From IMG/VR virus record IMGVR_UViG_3300022845_000382, positions 1 to 23,306 of that record: a stretch of 23,306 nucleotides of DNA; one strand, given 5' to 3'. The DNA comes from a virus. Positions 1 to 7,594 of this stretch are shown piece after piece; the first letter of the stretch is position 1, and every line of letters begins with the position of its first letter. The translations under genes and the position numbers were made by a program. Under the pieces are notes generated by a model. It was not told where the DNA came from and made no database searches. It saw only the letters and a list, made by a program, of their open reading frames with translations.

Positions 1-474
1 GACCATGGGACCCGGCAGGCGTTGATGAACGAGAGTGTTCAAATCATTGATCGAGGCCAACAAGGCCGTGGGATCACTATCCAAAAATATTTCCAGAGCG
101 GCCTCGTCGAGAGTTGGGCGTTCGCGGATTTCCAATTCACTGGTGACTTCCCATAAAATACCGGACCGGGGCCGAGCATCGAACGGACGGGTAAAACGAG
201 CTTCATGAGCAACAAGACCAAGCCCGCCCAAGAGGTCTATTTCAAACCACTCAGCGCCTTCTTTGGCATGCCAGCGATACCAGGCTTCAAACAGGGCGAG
301 CTGTTCTCGGCGAAACGACCAGCGCACCGTAATCCGGCTAGGCACCTGCGTGTAACGTCGACGTTGACGGGCGGGGCCAGCTTCCATTTCCGTGCGCAGG
401 ATTGCTTCGCCCGGATGGAGGCCATACCCCTGAATACTGGGAAGGGGTAATGTATTGGGCCAAGTGATTGTCAT
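1..474 (-). CDS. Phage tail protein in lambda gpM position, 3' part cut off by window edge
   Basis: Reading leftwards from ATG at 474 the frame stays open for 158 codons to base 1, so the gene continues outside the window. The protein begins MTITWPNTLPLPSIQGYG and carries a central stretch RREQLALFEAWYRWHAKEGA followed by WFEIDLLGG. That layout (beta-rich N-terminus, an LxxFxxWY helix, then a compact WF.I/L strand) resembles minor tail proteins placed directly after the tape measure, such as lambda gpM, but I do not recognise a named family with certainty. It starts 12 bases after the tape-measure stop, with no clear Shine-Dalgarno sequence, so translation is probably coupled to the tape measure. 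Likely role: a tail-tip or distal-tail component assembled on the tape-measure end. The function is inferred mainly from position. Confidence 0.75.
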   Translation of the reverse strand, partial: MTITWPNTLPLPSIQGYGLHPGEAILRTEMEAGPARQRRRYTQVPSRITVRWSFRREQLALFEAWYRWHAKEGAEWFEIDLLGGLGLVAHEARFTRPFDARPRSGILWEVTSELEIRERPTLDEAALEIFLDSDPTALLASINDLNTLVHQRLPGPMV

Positions 475-486
475 TTTAAAACTCGA

Positions 487-3405
487 TTAATAGCTTCCCG
501 CAGCTGGGTTAAGGCCGTAGCGGCGTTCTAGAGTGGGAGCCAATCCTTCACCTCGACTGATGTTACGGGCCAGTTTGCCCTCGACTTTTTCGACGACAAT
601 ATCCAAACCCAGACTGCCACTGGAATCGCGCCGCGATTGCACTGTGGCTTCTGTTCCCGGAGCCCGGTTATTCACGTTAACAACGACCTTAACTTCCGGC
701 TTCTGGCCTAGTTCCGAACCCAACATCCGCATCTGGCCCGCCGTGAACACCGTCTCACCCCGCTTGGCGATGATCGGAACTTCGCCGCCAACCACACCAC
801 CACTATGAAACCGTGGAACAGATGCAAATACCGCCGGATCAACAGATCGACTGGCAAGGGTGTCCATGCCAATGACGCCGCCCGTATGAGCAACCATCAC
901 CGGGCCTGCCGCCGGAAAGTCTCCCACCGGTGCAGATGACCCGCCACTAAACAAATTGGCCCCAATGGTGCTGAATACGTTTTCCAGAAAACCACTGAAG
1001 GGCTTGATGACCGACATACGAATGGCAGCCCGCATTGCCTCTTCGGCAATGGTGTTAAACAAATCAGCTGCATTGAACTTGCCAGTCTTGGCCCATTGAA
1101 CAAAAGCATCCTCCCCGGCCTTTAATGACCGAGTCGTAACCTGCTCAAACTGCTTGGCGGCATTACCTGCTTCATCGGCATAATCGCGCAAGGCCCGGGT
1201 GACGCCATCCGACCATTCCCGGCTGGCACTGAGCATCCGGCCATAGGCTTCCTCAGATGCGCGGGCAAAAGTCTCTTGAGCAATAGCTCCTTCATCAAGC
1301 AGACGATTGAGGTCCGCGATCTCGGCCTTATAGGCTTCCTGCGCTGTGCGCAGACTTTCCGTCAGGGCGCGTCCTTTTTCTTTCAGCTTGGCAGATTCCT
1401 GCTCTGCCTTATTACGGGCTTCAATGGCTTGCTGTTCATCGAACAATGCCCCGGCCAATTGCCGCACCTGTTGATGTTCAACAACCGTGGCTTCAGCAGA
1501 TAACCGCCGCAGAGCCTGTGAGATAAAACGTTGTTTGTCAGTCATCGCGAGCGCGTCATGTTCGCCGCGCAATCCATCAATGACCTTTCTATTGGCTTCA
1601 GCAATTCGGCCAGCTGCTTCCTGTGCCTTGGCGGCTAATTTTGCCAATTTGGCATCGCGCACGGAGGAAGCTTGATCCATCAAGGCATCCACCTGGGATT
1701 GGTTGCTGCCGTCCGGGGCAAGCAAGGCCTCAATGTCTTTTGCCAGTTGTTCGTATTCAGCACGGATACGATCCGCGCCCTGATGGGTCAGGGTGAACAA
1801 TTGCCGCTGCAGGTCTTTCTCAAATTTAGTGATGCTATCCGATCTTGCCTGTACAGCCTTGAAATCAACATCCGCTGTGCCGTCCGACGTAACCGTACTG
1901 GTTTTGGGATCTGGCTTGCCGCCCATATCTCGTTGCATCCAGGCAAGCTTTGCGGCCCATTGCTGATAAATGGCTGTCTTTTCTTTAAGCTGGCGTTCCA
2001 ATGCCACCTTGCGGCCCCAGCCAAGGGGATCGTCCATAAACCCGACATCGCCCAGTTCTTTTAACTCACGGGCAATGTCCTGCAATTCCTGACGGCGTTC
2101 CGCAACAATGGAGCGGGTGCTACCGAGGCTCAAACCATCAAAGTTAAAATCACCTTGGGCCAGAAGTTTCAATTGCTCATAGGCAATACTGGCTTGGTTT
2201 GCCAGGCTGCCCAATTCCTTAACTGCAGTGGTCACCCCGGGAGCCAAATCTTCGCCGATAGAACGCGCCAGAGATTTAATGTTATTCCACATCAGCTCCG
2301 TCTGGCTGTTTAGGCTCTCAAATGCTTTTGCCGCTTCTTCGTTCAAGGCCGTGGCGTTCTCGGTCTCACGATTGGCAAGATTAAGGGCTGTGGCCAACAA
2401 ATCAGCACGGCTTGCCAACACTGGCAGTGTTTTTAACAATCGTTGATCTGACAGACCCAATGCCGCCATGGCTTCCGCTGCAGATCCACCGGCATCGCTG
2501 ATCCGTTTCAAACCCTCGATAAACAACACGAAGGCTGCCGTAGCATCTTGGTTAAACAGGGTTTTGATTTCTGCACCGGTTTGACCGGTAATCTTCGATA
2601 AAATATCCAAATGCTTGCCACCACTGCGAACGGCGGCGTCCATCATATGCATGACCCGGCCAACAGACGTGCCTGCCACCTCGGATTTAACGCCAACGGA
2701 AGCCAATGCAGCCGCCAGCGCCGATGCCTGAGCAGAGCTCACGCCAAAGATAGCGGTGGCCCGGGCAATCTCGGTTGTCATTTCTGTAATTTGGCTTTCC
2801 GTGGCAGCAAAGTTATTGCCGAGAGCCACGATCACCGACCCCAGCACGTCCACGGTATCCATGGTCTCACCAGTAACATTAAGAATTCGCGCCAAAGCCA
2901 TCGCTGCTTCATTGCCCGATAGATCCGTCGCGGTTCCCAGTTTAGCCACAGTCTCGGTAAACCTAAGAATATTAGCGGCACCCTTGACCCCCAGCTGACC
3001 CGCACTTTGAGCAATGGCTAATAATTCGTCTGTGGCCACTGGGATCCGTTTGGAAAGCGCGTCGATATCTTGACCCAATGAGGTCAGTTCGCCTTTGGAC
3101 AGGTTGGCCGTCTTGCCAACGCCAATCAATCCAGCTTCAAAGTCAGCGTAGAGTTTGACCATTTCCTGCAGGCCACGAATGGCCCCGGCAGCAGCGATTG
3201 CTCCGTAGAGAAACTTCATATTGCGGCCCAGAGAGTGAGCGCGATCAGATAACTTGGTCAGGCCACGCGATGCTTTGCCACCAGCAGCCTCAATCTTCTT
3301 GAGAGACTTATCGCCAGCGCGGCCCACATCCATGAGCTCTGCCTTAACCTTGCCGCCACCGTCAACGCTGAGACGGATTGCATAGGTGTGTTTGGCTTTA
3401 GCCAT
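487..3405 (-). CDS. Phage tail tape measure protein (TP901 core, lambda-H-type C-terminus)
   Basis: 972 residues. It sets tail length and is packed in the tail tube lumen; in this family it also helps DNA entry. The N-terminal 50 residues are basic. A hydrophobic segment (FLYGAIAAAGAIRGL, about residues 65-80) leads into the TP901-type core (about 80-400), rich in A/S/T and with SAGQLGVKG and FGVSSAQASALAAALASVGV segments. The middle is strongly helical and coiled-coil-like (about 430-720). Residues from about 730 (RALRDYADEAGNAAKQFEQV, then WAKTGKFNAADLFN) match the lambda tape-measure C-terminal domain. At the roughly 0.15 nm per residue known for lambda, the tail would be near 145 nm (inference). 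Its ATG overlaps the stop of the preceding chaperone frame by one base (TAATG), a coupling arrangement. Confidence 0.95.
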   Translation of the reverse strand: MAKAKHTYAIRLSVDGGGKVKAELMDVGRAGDKSLKKIEAAGGKASRGLTKLSDRAHSLGRNMKFLYGAIAAAGAIRGLQEMVKLYADFEAGLIGVGKTANLSKGELTSLGQDIDALSKRIPVATDELLAIAQSAGQLGVKGAANILRFTETVAKLGTATDLSGNEAAMALARILNVTGETMDTVDVLGSVIVALGNNFAATESQITEMTTEIARATAIFGVSSAQASALAAALASVGVKSEVAGTSVGRVMHMMDAAVRSGGKHLDILSKITGQTGAEIKTLFNQDATAAFVLFIEGLKRISDAGGSAAEAMAALGLSDQRLLKTLPVLASRADLLATALNLANRETENATALNEEAAKAFESLNSQTELMWNNIKSLARSIGEDLAPGVTTAVKELGSLANQASIAYEQLKLLAQGDFNFDGLSLGSTRSIVAERRQELQDIARELKELGDVGFMDDPLGWGRKVALERQLKEKTAIYQQWAAKLAWMQRDMGGKPDPKTSTVTSDGTADVDFKAVQARSDSITKFEKDLQRQLFTLTHQGADRIRAEYEQLAKDIEALLAPDGSNQSQVDALMDQASSVRDAKLAKLAAKAQEAAGRIAEANRKVIDGLRGEHDALAMTDKQRFISQALRRLSAEATVVEHQQVRQLAGALFDEQQAIEARNKAEQESAKLKEKGRALTESLRTAQEAYKAEIADLNRLLDEGAIAQETFARASEEAYGRMLSASREWSDGVTRALRDYADEAGNAAKQFEQVTTRSLKAGEDAFVQWAKTGKFNAADLFNTIAEEAMRAAIRMSVIKPFSGFLENVFSTIGANLFSGGSSAPVGDFPAAGPVMVAHTGGVIGMDTLASRSVDPAVFASVPRFHSGGVVGGEVPIIAKRGETVFTAGQMRMLGSELGQKPEVKVVVNVNNRAPGTEATVQSRRDSSGSLGLDIVVEKVEGKLARNISRGEGLAPTLERRYGLNPAAGSY

Positions 3406-3659
3406 TAATCTGTTTCTTTCTGGTTCATCGCTTCAATCAACCCGTTTTCTGCCGCGCTCAAAAGTTCCGACAATACGCCGGTCTCAAAGCCCCGAACCTC
3501 GGCAATCTTGAGGGCAGCGCTCATATCAATGCCCGCCACATGGCCAGACGGTGTAAACCGCAATTGACCAAGGCAGGCGTTGAGCACGTCCCAGGCTTGG
3601 TGTTCTTCCGCTGATTGCAAGGCGTGTTCTTGGTAGGGGCAAAGATCGTCATCTATGAC
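3405..3659 (-). CDS. Tail assembly chaperone T-like frame, probably expressed as a -1 frameshift fusion
   Basis: The frame is open to the slippery A_AAG at 3662-3659 and ends at 3405. The first conventional start codon in it is a TTG at 3620 without a Shine-Dalgarno sequence. The part upstream of that TTG encodes VIDDDLCPYQEHA, and a CP-Y/W-x-E motif at the N-terminus is typical of short phage tail chaperones of the DUF1799 kind. Using the TTG would remove this motif. The rest (WDVLNACLGQLRF, GIDMSAALKIAEVRG) also fits that family. In lambda the T domain is made only as a G-T fusion that binds the tape measure and recruits tail tube subunits, and the same is inferred here. If made alone from TTG it would be 71 residues. 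Confidence 0.75.
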   Translation of the reverse strand, partial: VIDDDLCPYQEHALQSAEEHQAWDVLNACLGQLRFTPSGHVAGIDMSAALKIAEVRGFETGVLSELLSAAENGLIEAMNQKETD

Positions 3660-3680
3660 TTTGCGGCCACGGTGTCCTGT
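3653..3680 (-). other. Candidate -1 programmed ribosomal frameshift site (G to G-T)
   Basis: Near the end of the G-like gene the zero-frame reads GCC GCA AAG TCA TAG. The tetramer A_AAG (3662-3659) is a known -1 slip motif, and slipping one base back gives AAG-GTC-ATA-GAT, exactly the frame that continues to the T-like domain. An AGGA (within ACAGGACACCG) lies about 12 bases upstream, in the range where Shine-Dalgarno-like elements stimulate -1 shifting. A short inverted repeat GTCAT/ATGAC follows immediately. The upstream codon GCA does not re-pair well on CGC, so this is not a full XXXYYYZ heptamer, and efficiency may be low, as suits the minor G-T product. Confidence 0.6.
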
Positions 3681-4180
3681 GCCGCCTTGCGCGCAGGACG
3701 CGCCTTCTTCCCGGCATCCTTCGCAGTATCCGGGCCCTCCGCCTGACTTAAAGTGCCAGAGGCAGAGAGCCCTGATGCGTTTTTTGCGGCGTTGAGCAAC
3801 ATCTGCTGCAAAGTCAGCTTTTGCAGAAACTGCTCGCCGACTGGATAGAGGTCCATCACCGCGATGATATTGTCCCGGGTGACCGGTGGATCATCTTCGA
3901 TGCCGATCCAGGCGGTAATCTGGCGTGTGGCCAATTCATAAACGACCTGACATTGCAGAAAGCCGTCCCGCTCATCATTGATGCTTAAGTCAGGGAGCCC
4001 GTCCAACGACAGACCTGATTCTTTGCGGTCGCGCACTTGGGTTTCCACTGCTTCGACGCGACGACGGGCACCGGCTTGAGCCGCTGCCATTGCCGTTGTG
4101 GTTAAGGGTGTAACGGTGACGGTAATGGCGTAGGGAAGCTCAATGTCAAAGGGCTCGTTCGGTTGTTTTAATGAGATCAT
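3653..4180 (-). CDS. Tail assembly chaperone (gpG-like)
   Basis: 175 residues, between the tail tube gene and the tape measure, which is the place of lambda G. The N-terminus (ISLKQPNEPFDIELPYAITVTVTPLT) is a strand-rich region, the middle is helical (AMAAAQAGARRRVEAVETQVRD), and the last 40 residues are low-complexity and basic (KDAGKKARPARKAAQDTVAAKS), as expected for a linker before a fused T domain. Its ATG overlaps the tail tube stop (ATGA, 4180-4177). The role is to coat the tape measure during tail assembly and leave before completion. The assignment rests on position, length and the frameshift context, not on a strong sequence motif. Confidence 0.8.
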   Translation of the reverse strand: MISLKQPNEPFDIELPYAITVTVTPLTTTAMAAAQAGARRRVEAVETQVRDRKESGLSLDGLPDLSINDERDGFLQCQVVYELATRQITAWIGIEDDPPVTRDNIIAVMDLYPVGEQFLQKLTLQQMLLNAAKNASGLSASGTLSQAEGPDTAKDAGKKARPARKAAQDTVAAKS

Positions 4181-5127
4181 GAGTATTCTGTCCCATCCAG
4201 ATCGTTGATCAATGTCACCGTCAGCATGCGACCTGCCGCTTCATTCTTGGCCCCTTGAAAATCAAAGCTGGCCTGAATGCCGCCAGGACCTTCTACGGCC
4301 AGCTTGGGCTTTGGCAGATAAACTTCGTGAGCCGTGAACATGACGCTGGATGTGCCAACCGTATATCCGAATTCCAGATCCACTGGCGTTCCGCTGGAAG
4401 CCGCGTCAATCAGTGTGGTATCGGCAAACCGTACATCGATGCGACCTGACAATGATGCCACTGTGGGGTCAGCACCATCAATCAATCCATCAGAACGGAT
4501 GGTTTCTATTTTCTCAAGATTATTGGAATAGGTCAGTGAGCCGGAAGTGAGGTTTGCGACCGCCGTGCCCGCTTGTTTGATGGAGCCCTGGAATTGGCTG
4601 ATGCGGTTGAAAGCTAGTGTACTTGGTGTGCCGCCCTGGGATGTGCCATTACGGGTCTCTCCCTGAGCGATGGCATTGATGGTCGCCGCTGCAGCACCGG
4701 ACCGCTGAAAGTCCAAAGCAATGGAATTAAGAACCACACCTGCATGCATAAAGAAGGCTGGCACCTGGGCCATGCCAACTTCAAGAGAATAGCTTGGTAG
4801 GCTGTCTACACCCGACACAAATACATGACTGAAGGTACCGTCCAAATTATCGGTGCTGGCTGGATCACCGAACAAGCCGGTGAGCCAGAGGCCCAGATAA
4901 CGTGGGTCCATTGGGACCGTGATATCGCCTTCATCGTTGATCACATCCTGCAAGGGTGCCAGAGGGTCACGGCCCTGACCCAAAACCGGATCATCAATCA
5001 GGCCTTGTTCTGATCCCAAAGAGACGCTGTTGAACGGCATCCGGATGTAATCGCCAGGTGGCGATGTGCCATAGGCGGTTTCTCGTTTGAGCAGCAGTGT
5101 TGCGCTCGAACCATAGGCTCGCGACAT
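4177..5127 (-). CDS. Major tail tube protein (Phage_tube_2-like, gpV position)
   Basis: 316 residues, forming the hexameric rings of the tail tube. The N-terminus (SRAYGSSATLLLKRETAYGTSP) and the following MPFNSVSLGSEQGLIDDPVLGQGRDP are typical of the tail tube family in which an 'E..YGT' start is followed by a strand-rich beta sandwich. PMDPRYLGLWLTGLFGDP and the later SGSLTYSNNLEKIETIRSDG support the match. A good ribosome binding site (AGGAG, 7 bases before the ATG) indicates high expression, as expected for the most abundant tail protein. It is followed by the gpG-like chaperone with a four-base overlap. Confidence 0.9.
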   Translation of the reverse strand: MSRAYGSSATLLLKRETAYGTSPPGDYIRMPFNSVSLGSEQGLIDDPVLGQGRDPLAPLQDVINDEGDITVPMDPRYLGLWLTGLFGDPASTDNLDGTFSHVFVSGVDSLPSYSLEVGMAQVPAFFMHAGVVLNSIALDFQRSGAAAATINAIAQGETRNGTSQGGTPSTLAFNRISQFQGSIKQAGTAVANLTSGSLTYSNNLEKIETIRSDGLIDGADPTVASLSGRIDVRFADTTLIDAASSGTPVDLEFGYTVGTSSVMFTAHEVYLPKPKLAVEGPGGIQASFDFQGAKNEAAGRMLTVTLINDLDGTEYS

Positions 5128-5154
5128 AGAACGTCTCCTGTGATTGAATTATGG

Positions 5155-5586
5155 TTAGCCGAGTGGGCTGGTGGTTTCGTATTCGACGGTTACGGTCATC
5201 ACACCGGTCTTGATAGCCGGGGCACCCGCCACAGCTTCCGTGTTAATTTCTGGACGGCCATAGGCCATACCGAAGGCAAGGCCACCGAGGGTGGGATCAA
5301 CCTCCAGTACAGTGCCAATCGCCTGCACTAATGCATCAAAGGCGGTATCGCGGGCTGTTGCGTTGCCGTCCTCGATGTAAATTTCGATTTCGATATTATG
5401 GCTGTAATAGATGCCCCCAAAGCCACCAAGTGCTGTCTCAGGCTCCCCGGGGTCGCCATCGCGCAGCACGATCAGGCCGCCAGTTGGTACTTTCTCGGGA
5501 ACTGCGGTGTTGCGCTCGACCTTGCCTCCCGGCACCGTTATGAGCAGGGCTTTGATTGCTTCAAGAATTTGTTCTGTTCTACTCAT
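5155..5586 (-). CDS. Tail terminator / minor tail protein (gpU position)
   Basis: 143 residues. The start MSRTEQILEAIKALLITV followed by the strand VERNTAVPEKVPTGGLIVLRDGDPGEPE, the middle HNIEIEIYIEDGNATARDTAFDALVQAIG and the closing MTVTVEYETTS match the small alpha/beta fold of phage tail terminators, which cap the completed tube and join it to the head. It lies just before the tail tube gene, as U precedes V in lambda. It is separated from its expected upstream partner (DUF6441, 6440-7081) by the oppositely oriented toxin-antitoxin cassette, so the late transcript must cross about 0.85 kb of antisense sequence to reach it. Confidence 0.8.
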   Translation of the reverse strand: MSRTEQILEAIKALLITVPGGKVERNTAVPEKVPTGGLIVLRDGDPGEPETALGGFGGIYYSHNIEIEIYIEDGNATARDTAFDALVQAIGTVLEVDPTLGGLAFGMAYGRPEINTEAVAGAPAIKTGVMTVTVEYETTSPLG

Positions 5587-5654
5587 TCATAAAATCCTTG
5601 AAAATGGCACCTTTTTGACGTACAGTTACAGTTAGCAAGAAAAGGATCAAAACC
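5587..5654 (+). promoter_or_regulatory. Promoter and likely operator of the toxin-antitoxin cassette
   Basis: A sigma70-like pair is visible: TTGAAA (5598-5603), 17-base spacer, TACAGT (5621-5626). The -10 overlaps a tandem direct repeat ACAGTT ACAGTT (5622-5633), a reasonable place for a ribbon-helix-helix antitoxin to bind and autorepress. AAGGA at 5642-5646 sits 8 bases before the antitoxin ATG. A second -35-like TTGACG (5615-5620) has no matching -10 at normal distance. Confidence 0.5.
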
Positions 5655-5942
5655 ATGACGGCAATAGCGATTTCAAAAACCCAACGCGTTAACCTGCGTC
5701 TCAATGACGATGCCAAACACACCATTGAACGCGCCGCCTCGTTTGAGGGAAAAACGGTTAGTAAATTTATTCTTGCCAGCGCACTGGCGTCTGCAGAACA
5801 GACGATCCATGAGCATGAAACCATGACCCTCAGCAAAAGAGATGCTGAGACATTCTTTAATGCTTTATCTAAGCCAATTAAATTAAATGCAAAGCTGCTC
5901 TCCGCGCTTGATGAGCACGATCAGCGTGTTGTTTCTAAATGA
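5655..5942 (+). CDS. tacA: DUF1778 (TacA-type) antitoxin
   Basis: 95 residues. The N-terminal half (SKTQRVNLRLNDDAKHTIERAA, then FEGKTVSKFILASALASAEQTI) is the DUF1778 ribbon-helix-helix DNA-binding domain: a short strand RVNLRL followed by two helices. The acidic/polar C-terminus (LSKRDAETFFNALSKP and onward) is the part that, in the family, wraps around and neutralises the GNAT toxin. Autorepression with the toxin as co-repressor is known for the family. It is on the plus strand inside a minus-strand late operon and looks more AT-rich than its neighbours, which suggests separate acquisition. It overlaps the toxin start by four bases (ATGA). Confidence 0.93.
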   Translation: MTAIAISKTQRVNLRLNDDAKHTIERAASFEGKTVSKFILASALASAEQTIHEHETMTLSKRDAETFFNALSKPIKLNAKLLSALDEHDQRVVSK

Positions 5943-6439
5943 CGAATAGGCCAGATTTGGTCATTGAGCCGCTTGGGAAAAAACATAACCGGGCGGTTTT
6001 TTCTTGTGGCACAGATGAACTCGACACCTACCTCCAGCGACAAGCTTCTCAAGATACCAAAAGACGGATCTCTAGAATTTTTGTCATACGTTCTGAAGAA
6101 GATGATCAAACCATTCTCGGCTATTACACCCTGAGTGCCCTTTCGATTGATCTTTCTTCCTTACCAAGTGATCTTGCCAAAAAACTACCCAAGCACCCTC
6201 TTCCAGCTGCATTAATTGGTCGGCTGGCAGTCAGCACAAAATCTCAAGGAGCCGGGCTCGGAAAAGTCCTTCTTGCCGACGCCATAAAACGAACCCTTGC
6301 TCTCAGTGATGAGATCGGTGTTTACGCCATGGTTGTTGATGCATTGAATACGGATGCTGAAGCGTTTTACCAAGGTTTCGGATTTTCTAAATTGGGCACA
6401 GCCACAAATCGTCTGTTTTTACCGTTGAAATCCGTCTAA
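5939..6439 (+). CDS. tacT: GNAT-family acetyltransferase toxin (TacT-like)
   Basis: 166 residues. Family members acetylate the amino group of charged aminoacyl-tRNAs and stop translation. The N-terminal signature FSCGTDELDTYLQRQASQD (about 21-39) is typical of TacT-type toxins. The acetyl-CoA loop QGAGLGK lies at 103-109, following RLAV, and Tyr144 in EAFYQGFGF is the expected catalytic-region tyrosine. Length is normal and no lesion is visible, so it should be active. Its stop codon (ends 6439) abuts the stop of the convergent DUF6441 gene (ends 6440) with no base between and no terminator, so the two transcripts must overlap. Confidence 0.93.
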   Translation: MTNRPDLVIEPLGKKHNRAVFSCGTDELDTYLQRQASQDTKRRISRIFVIRSEEDDQTILGYYTLSALSIDLSSLPSDLAKKLPKHPLPAALIGRLAVSTKSQGAGLGKVLLADAIKRTLALSDEIGVYAMVVDALNTDAEAFYQGFGFSKLGTATNRLFLPLKSV

Positions 6440-7081
6440 TTATCTCATTTTTCGACCAATTAATTCCGGCAATTTCCGTTCCCAACGTTTGGCTTCTCGC
6501 ACCACATCCAATCGTTTCTTAAGTTTCACCTGCGGCACCATGATAAACATGACCACCGTGGTGATGCCTTGCTTCATGCGTCCGGTTTTGGTGAACGCGC
6601 CACCCTTGGCACGACGACCAACCCGCCCTGATCTATTGATACGCACCCCATCCACCACCAGAAGTGACGGATGTCCACGCCGAAAAACAAATCTCAATGG
6701 CCCAAACCGGTGCTCCGGAAAATTACCCGGATTGATCCGCTTGCCACCAACCCCGCGTTTCGGAGCTGCCGGTGTCGGAATGGCCAGCCAAAGACCGGAC
6801 TTGCTTCGGATCACTGCCCCTTCATCGAACGTCCGTATGATCTGTGGGGCCTTGGACCAGACCAATGTCGCCGCGTCATGCCCTTTGTTGGGATACGCAC
6901 GGCTTCTCCAGGTTCTCGCCAACCTTGGCCCTAAACCGGCAGCAACCACCTGTTTACGAAGGTCGCCTTTGAGCCCGTCGCCTGCTTCCTTGACGCCAGC
7001 AGCGACACCGCGCTCAATGCGCTTTGTCTCCGCCTGCATATCAGCCATGAGGGAGCCGACAATGGTGGCACCAAGTTTCAT
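6440..7081 (-). CDS. DUF6441 family minor tail / head-tail completion protein (gpZ position)
   Basis: 213 residues from the ATG at 7081, chosen because it overlaps the upstream stop as ATGA (7081-7078); an earlier ATG at 7105 would overlap the previous gene by 28 bases. The start MKLGATIVGSLMADMQAE is a helix, followed by the conserved core LARTWRSRAYPNKGHDAATLVW, then APQIIRTFDEGAVIRSKSGLWLAIPT. These are hallmarks I associate with DUF6441 prophage proteins. The protein is strongly basic (RRAKGGAFTKTGRMKQG). It occupies the slot of lambda Z, needed for tail completion or joining, and that role is inferred from synteny. Confidence 0.82.
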   Translation of the reverse strand: MKLGATIVGSLMADMQAETKRIERGVAAGVKEAGDGLKGDLRKQVVAAGLGPRLARTWRSRAYPNKGHDAATLVWSKAPQIIRTFDEGAVIRSKSGLWLAIPTPAAPKRGVGGKRINPGNFPEHRFGPLRFVFRRGHPSLLVVDGVRINRSGRVGRRAKGGAFTKTGRMKQGITTVVMFIMVPQVKLKKRLDVVREAKRWERKLPELIGRKMR

Positions 7082-7395
7082 GCTGGTCTCGTATCTAGAG
7101 TCCAAACCAACCGATGAGGATCTCGGCGTTCAGGCTCACCCTGAATAACGTAATCAACCCCATCAATGGAGAGAAGGTCATCAGGCCGTGGTTGCGCCAA
7201 TTCCGAAACACGAACTTCAAACAGGGCCGTTTCAGCGTGAACACGGGTTTCACCAAACCCGACAATTTCGTCGGGGCGGATGGCGATCACCCGGATATTC
7301 ACAGCGGCACCCCCTTGCGGGGAATACAATGCATCAACACCAAATTCATCAAACGTGATGTTGAGTGCTTCCAAAGCCAGGGAGGCGAAGGTCAT
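7078..7395 (-). CDS. Head-tail joining protein (lambda FII-like)
   Basis: 105 residues. After a helix (ASLALEALNITFDEFG) comes a strand-rich barrel: DALYSPQGGAAVNIRVIAIRPD, then ALFEVRVSELAQPRPDD, then LLSIDGVDYVIQGEPERRDPHRLVWTLD. This pattern is typical of phage head-tail attachment proteins of the gpFII kind, which bind the connector after DNA packaging and receive the tail. It overlaps both neighbours by four bases (7392-7395 and 7078-7081), so translation is probably coupled. Confidence 0.8.
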   Translation of the reverse strand: MTFASLALEALNITFDEFGVDALYSPQGGAAVNIRVIAIRPDEIVGFGETRVHAETALFEVRVSELAQPRPDDLLSIDGVDYVIQGEPERRDPHRLVWTLDTRPA

Positions 7396-7583
7396 TTATC
7401 TTCACTGGGCGTATCAGGTTCTGGTTTGGCCTTGCCGTCCTTTTTGACAGGTTGTTCAGTGACCAGGCTTGCGAGTTTGCGATCAACAAGCCTGCGACCC
7501 TCGTCTTCGTTGATATCGAACGTATCACCCGGAGAATGAGTTTTCTTACCGGCGACGACCATGACGTTTGCTTTAAGCTTCAT
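7392..7583 (-). CDS. Small head protein in lambda FI position
   Basis: 63 residues from ATG at 7583, which has GAGAGG about 7 bases upstream; a GTG at 7598 overlapping the capsid stop is an alternative. The sequence MKLKANVMVVAGKKTHSPGDTF then DINEDEGRRLVDRKLASLV looks like a small beta domain followed by an acidic/basic tail ending EPDTPSEDK. Proteins of this pattern (a strand, a G-K/T-x-x-PGD turn, then a 'LV..G.A' helix) are common just after the major capsid gene in siphoviruses. The lambda counterpart FI helps DNA packaging, but homology to FI is not shown. Confidence 0.72.
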   Translation of the reverse strand: MKLKANVMVVAGKKTHSPGDTFDINEDEGRRLVDRKLASLVTEQPVKKDGKAKPEPDTPSEDK

Positions 7584-7594
7584 GACAGGGCCTC

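Noticed and set aside
5615-5643. TTGACG (5615-5620) as the -35 box of the antitoxin promoter
   Set aside because: No -10-like hexamer lies 16-18 bases downstream; TTGAAA with TACAGT at 17-base spacing fits better.
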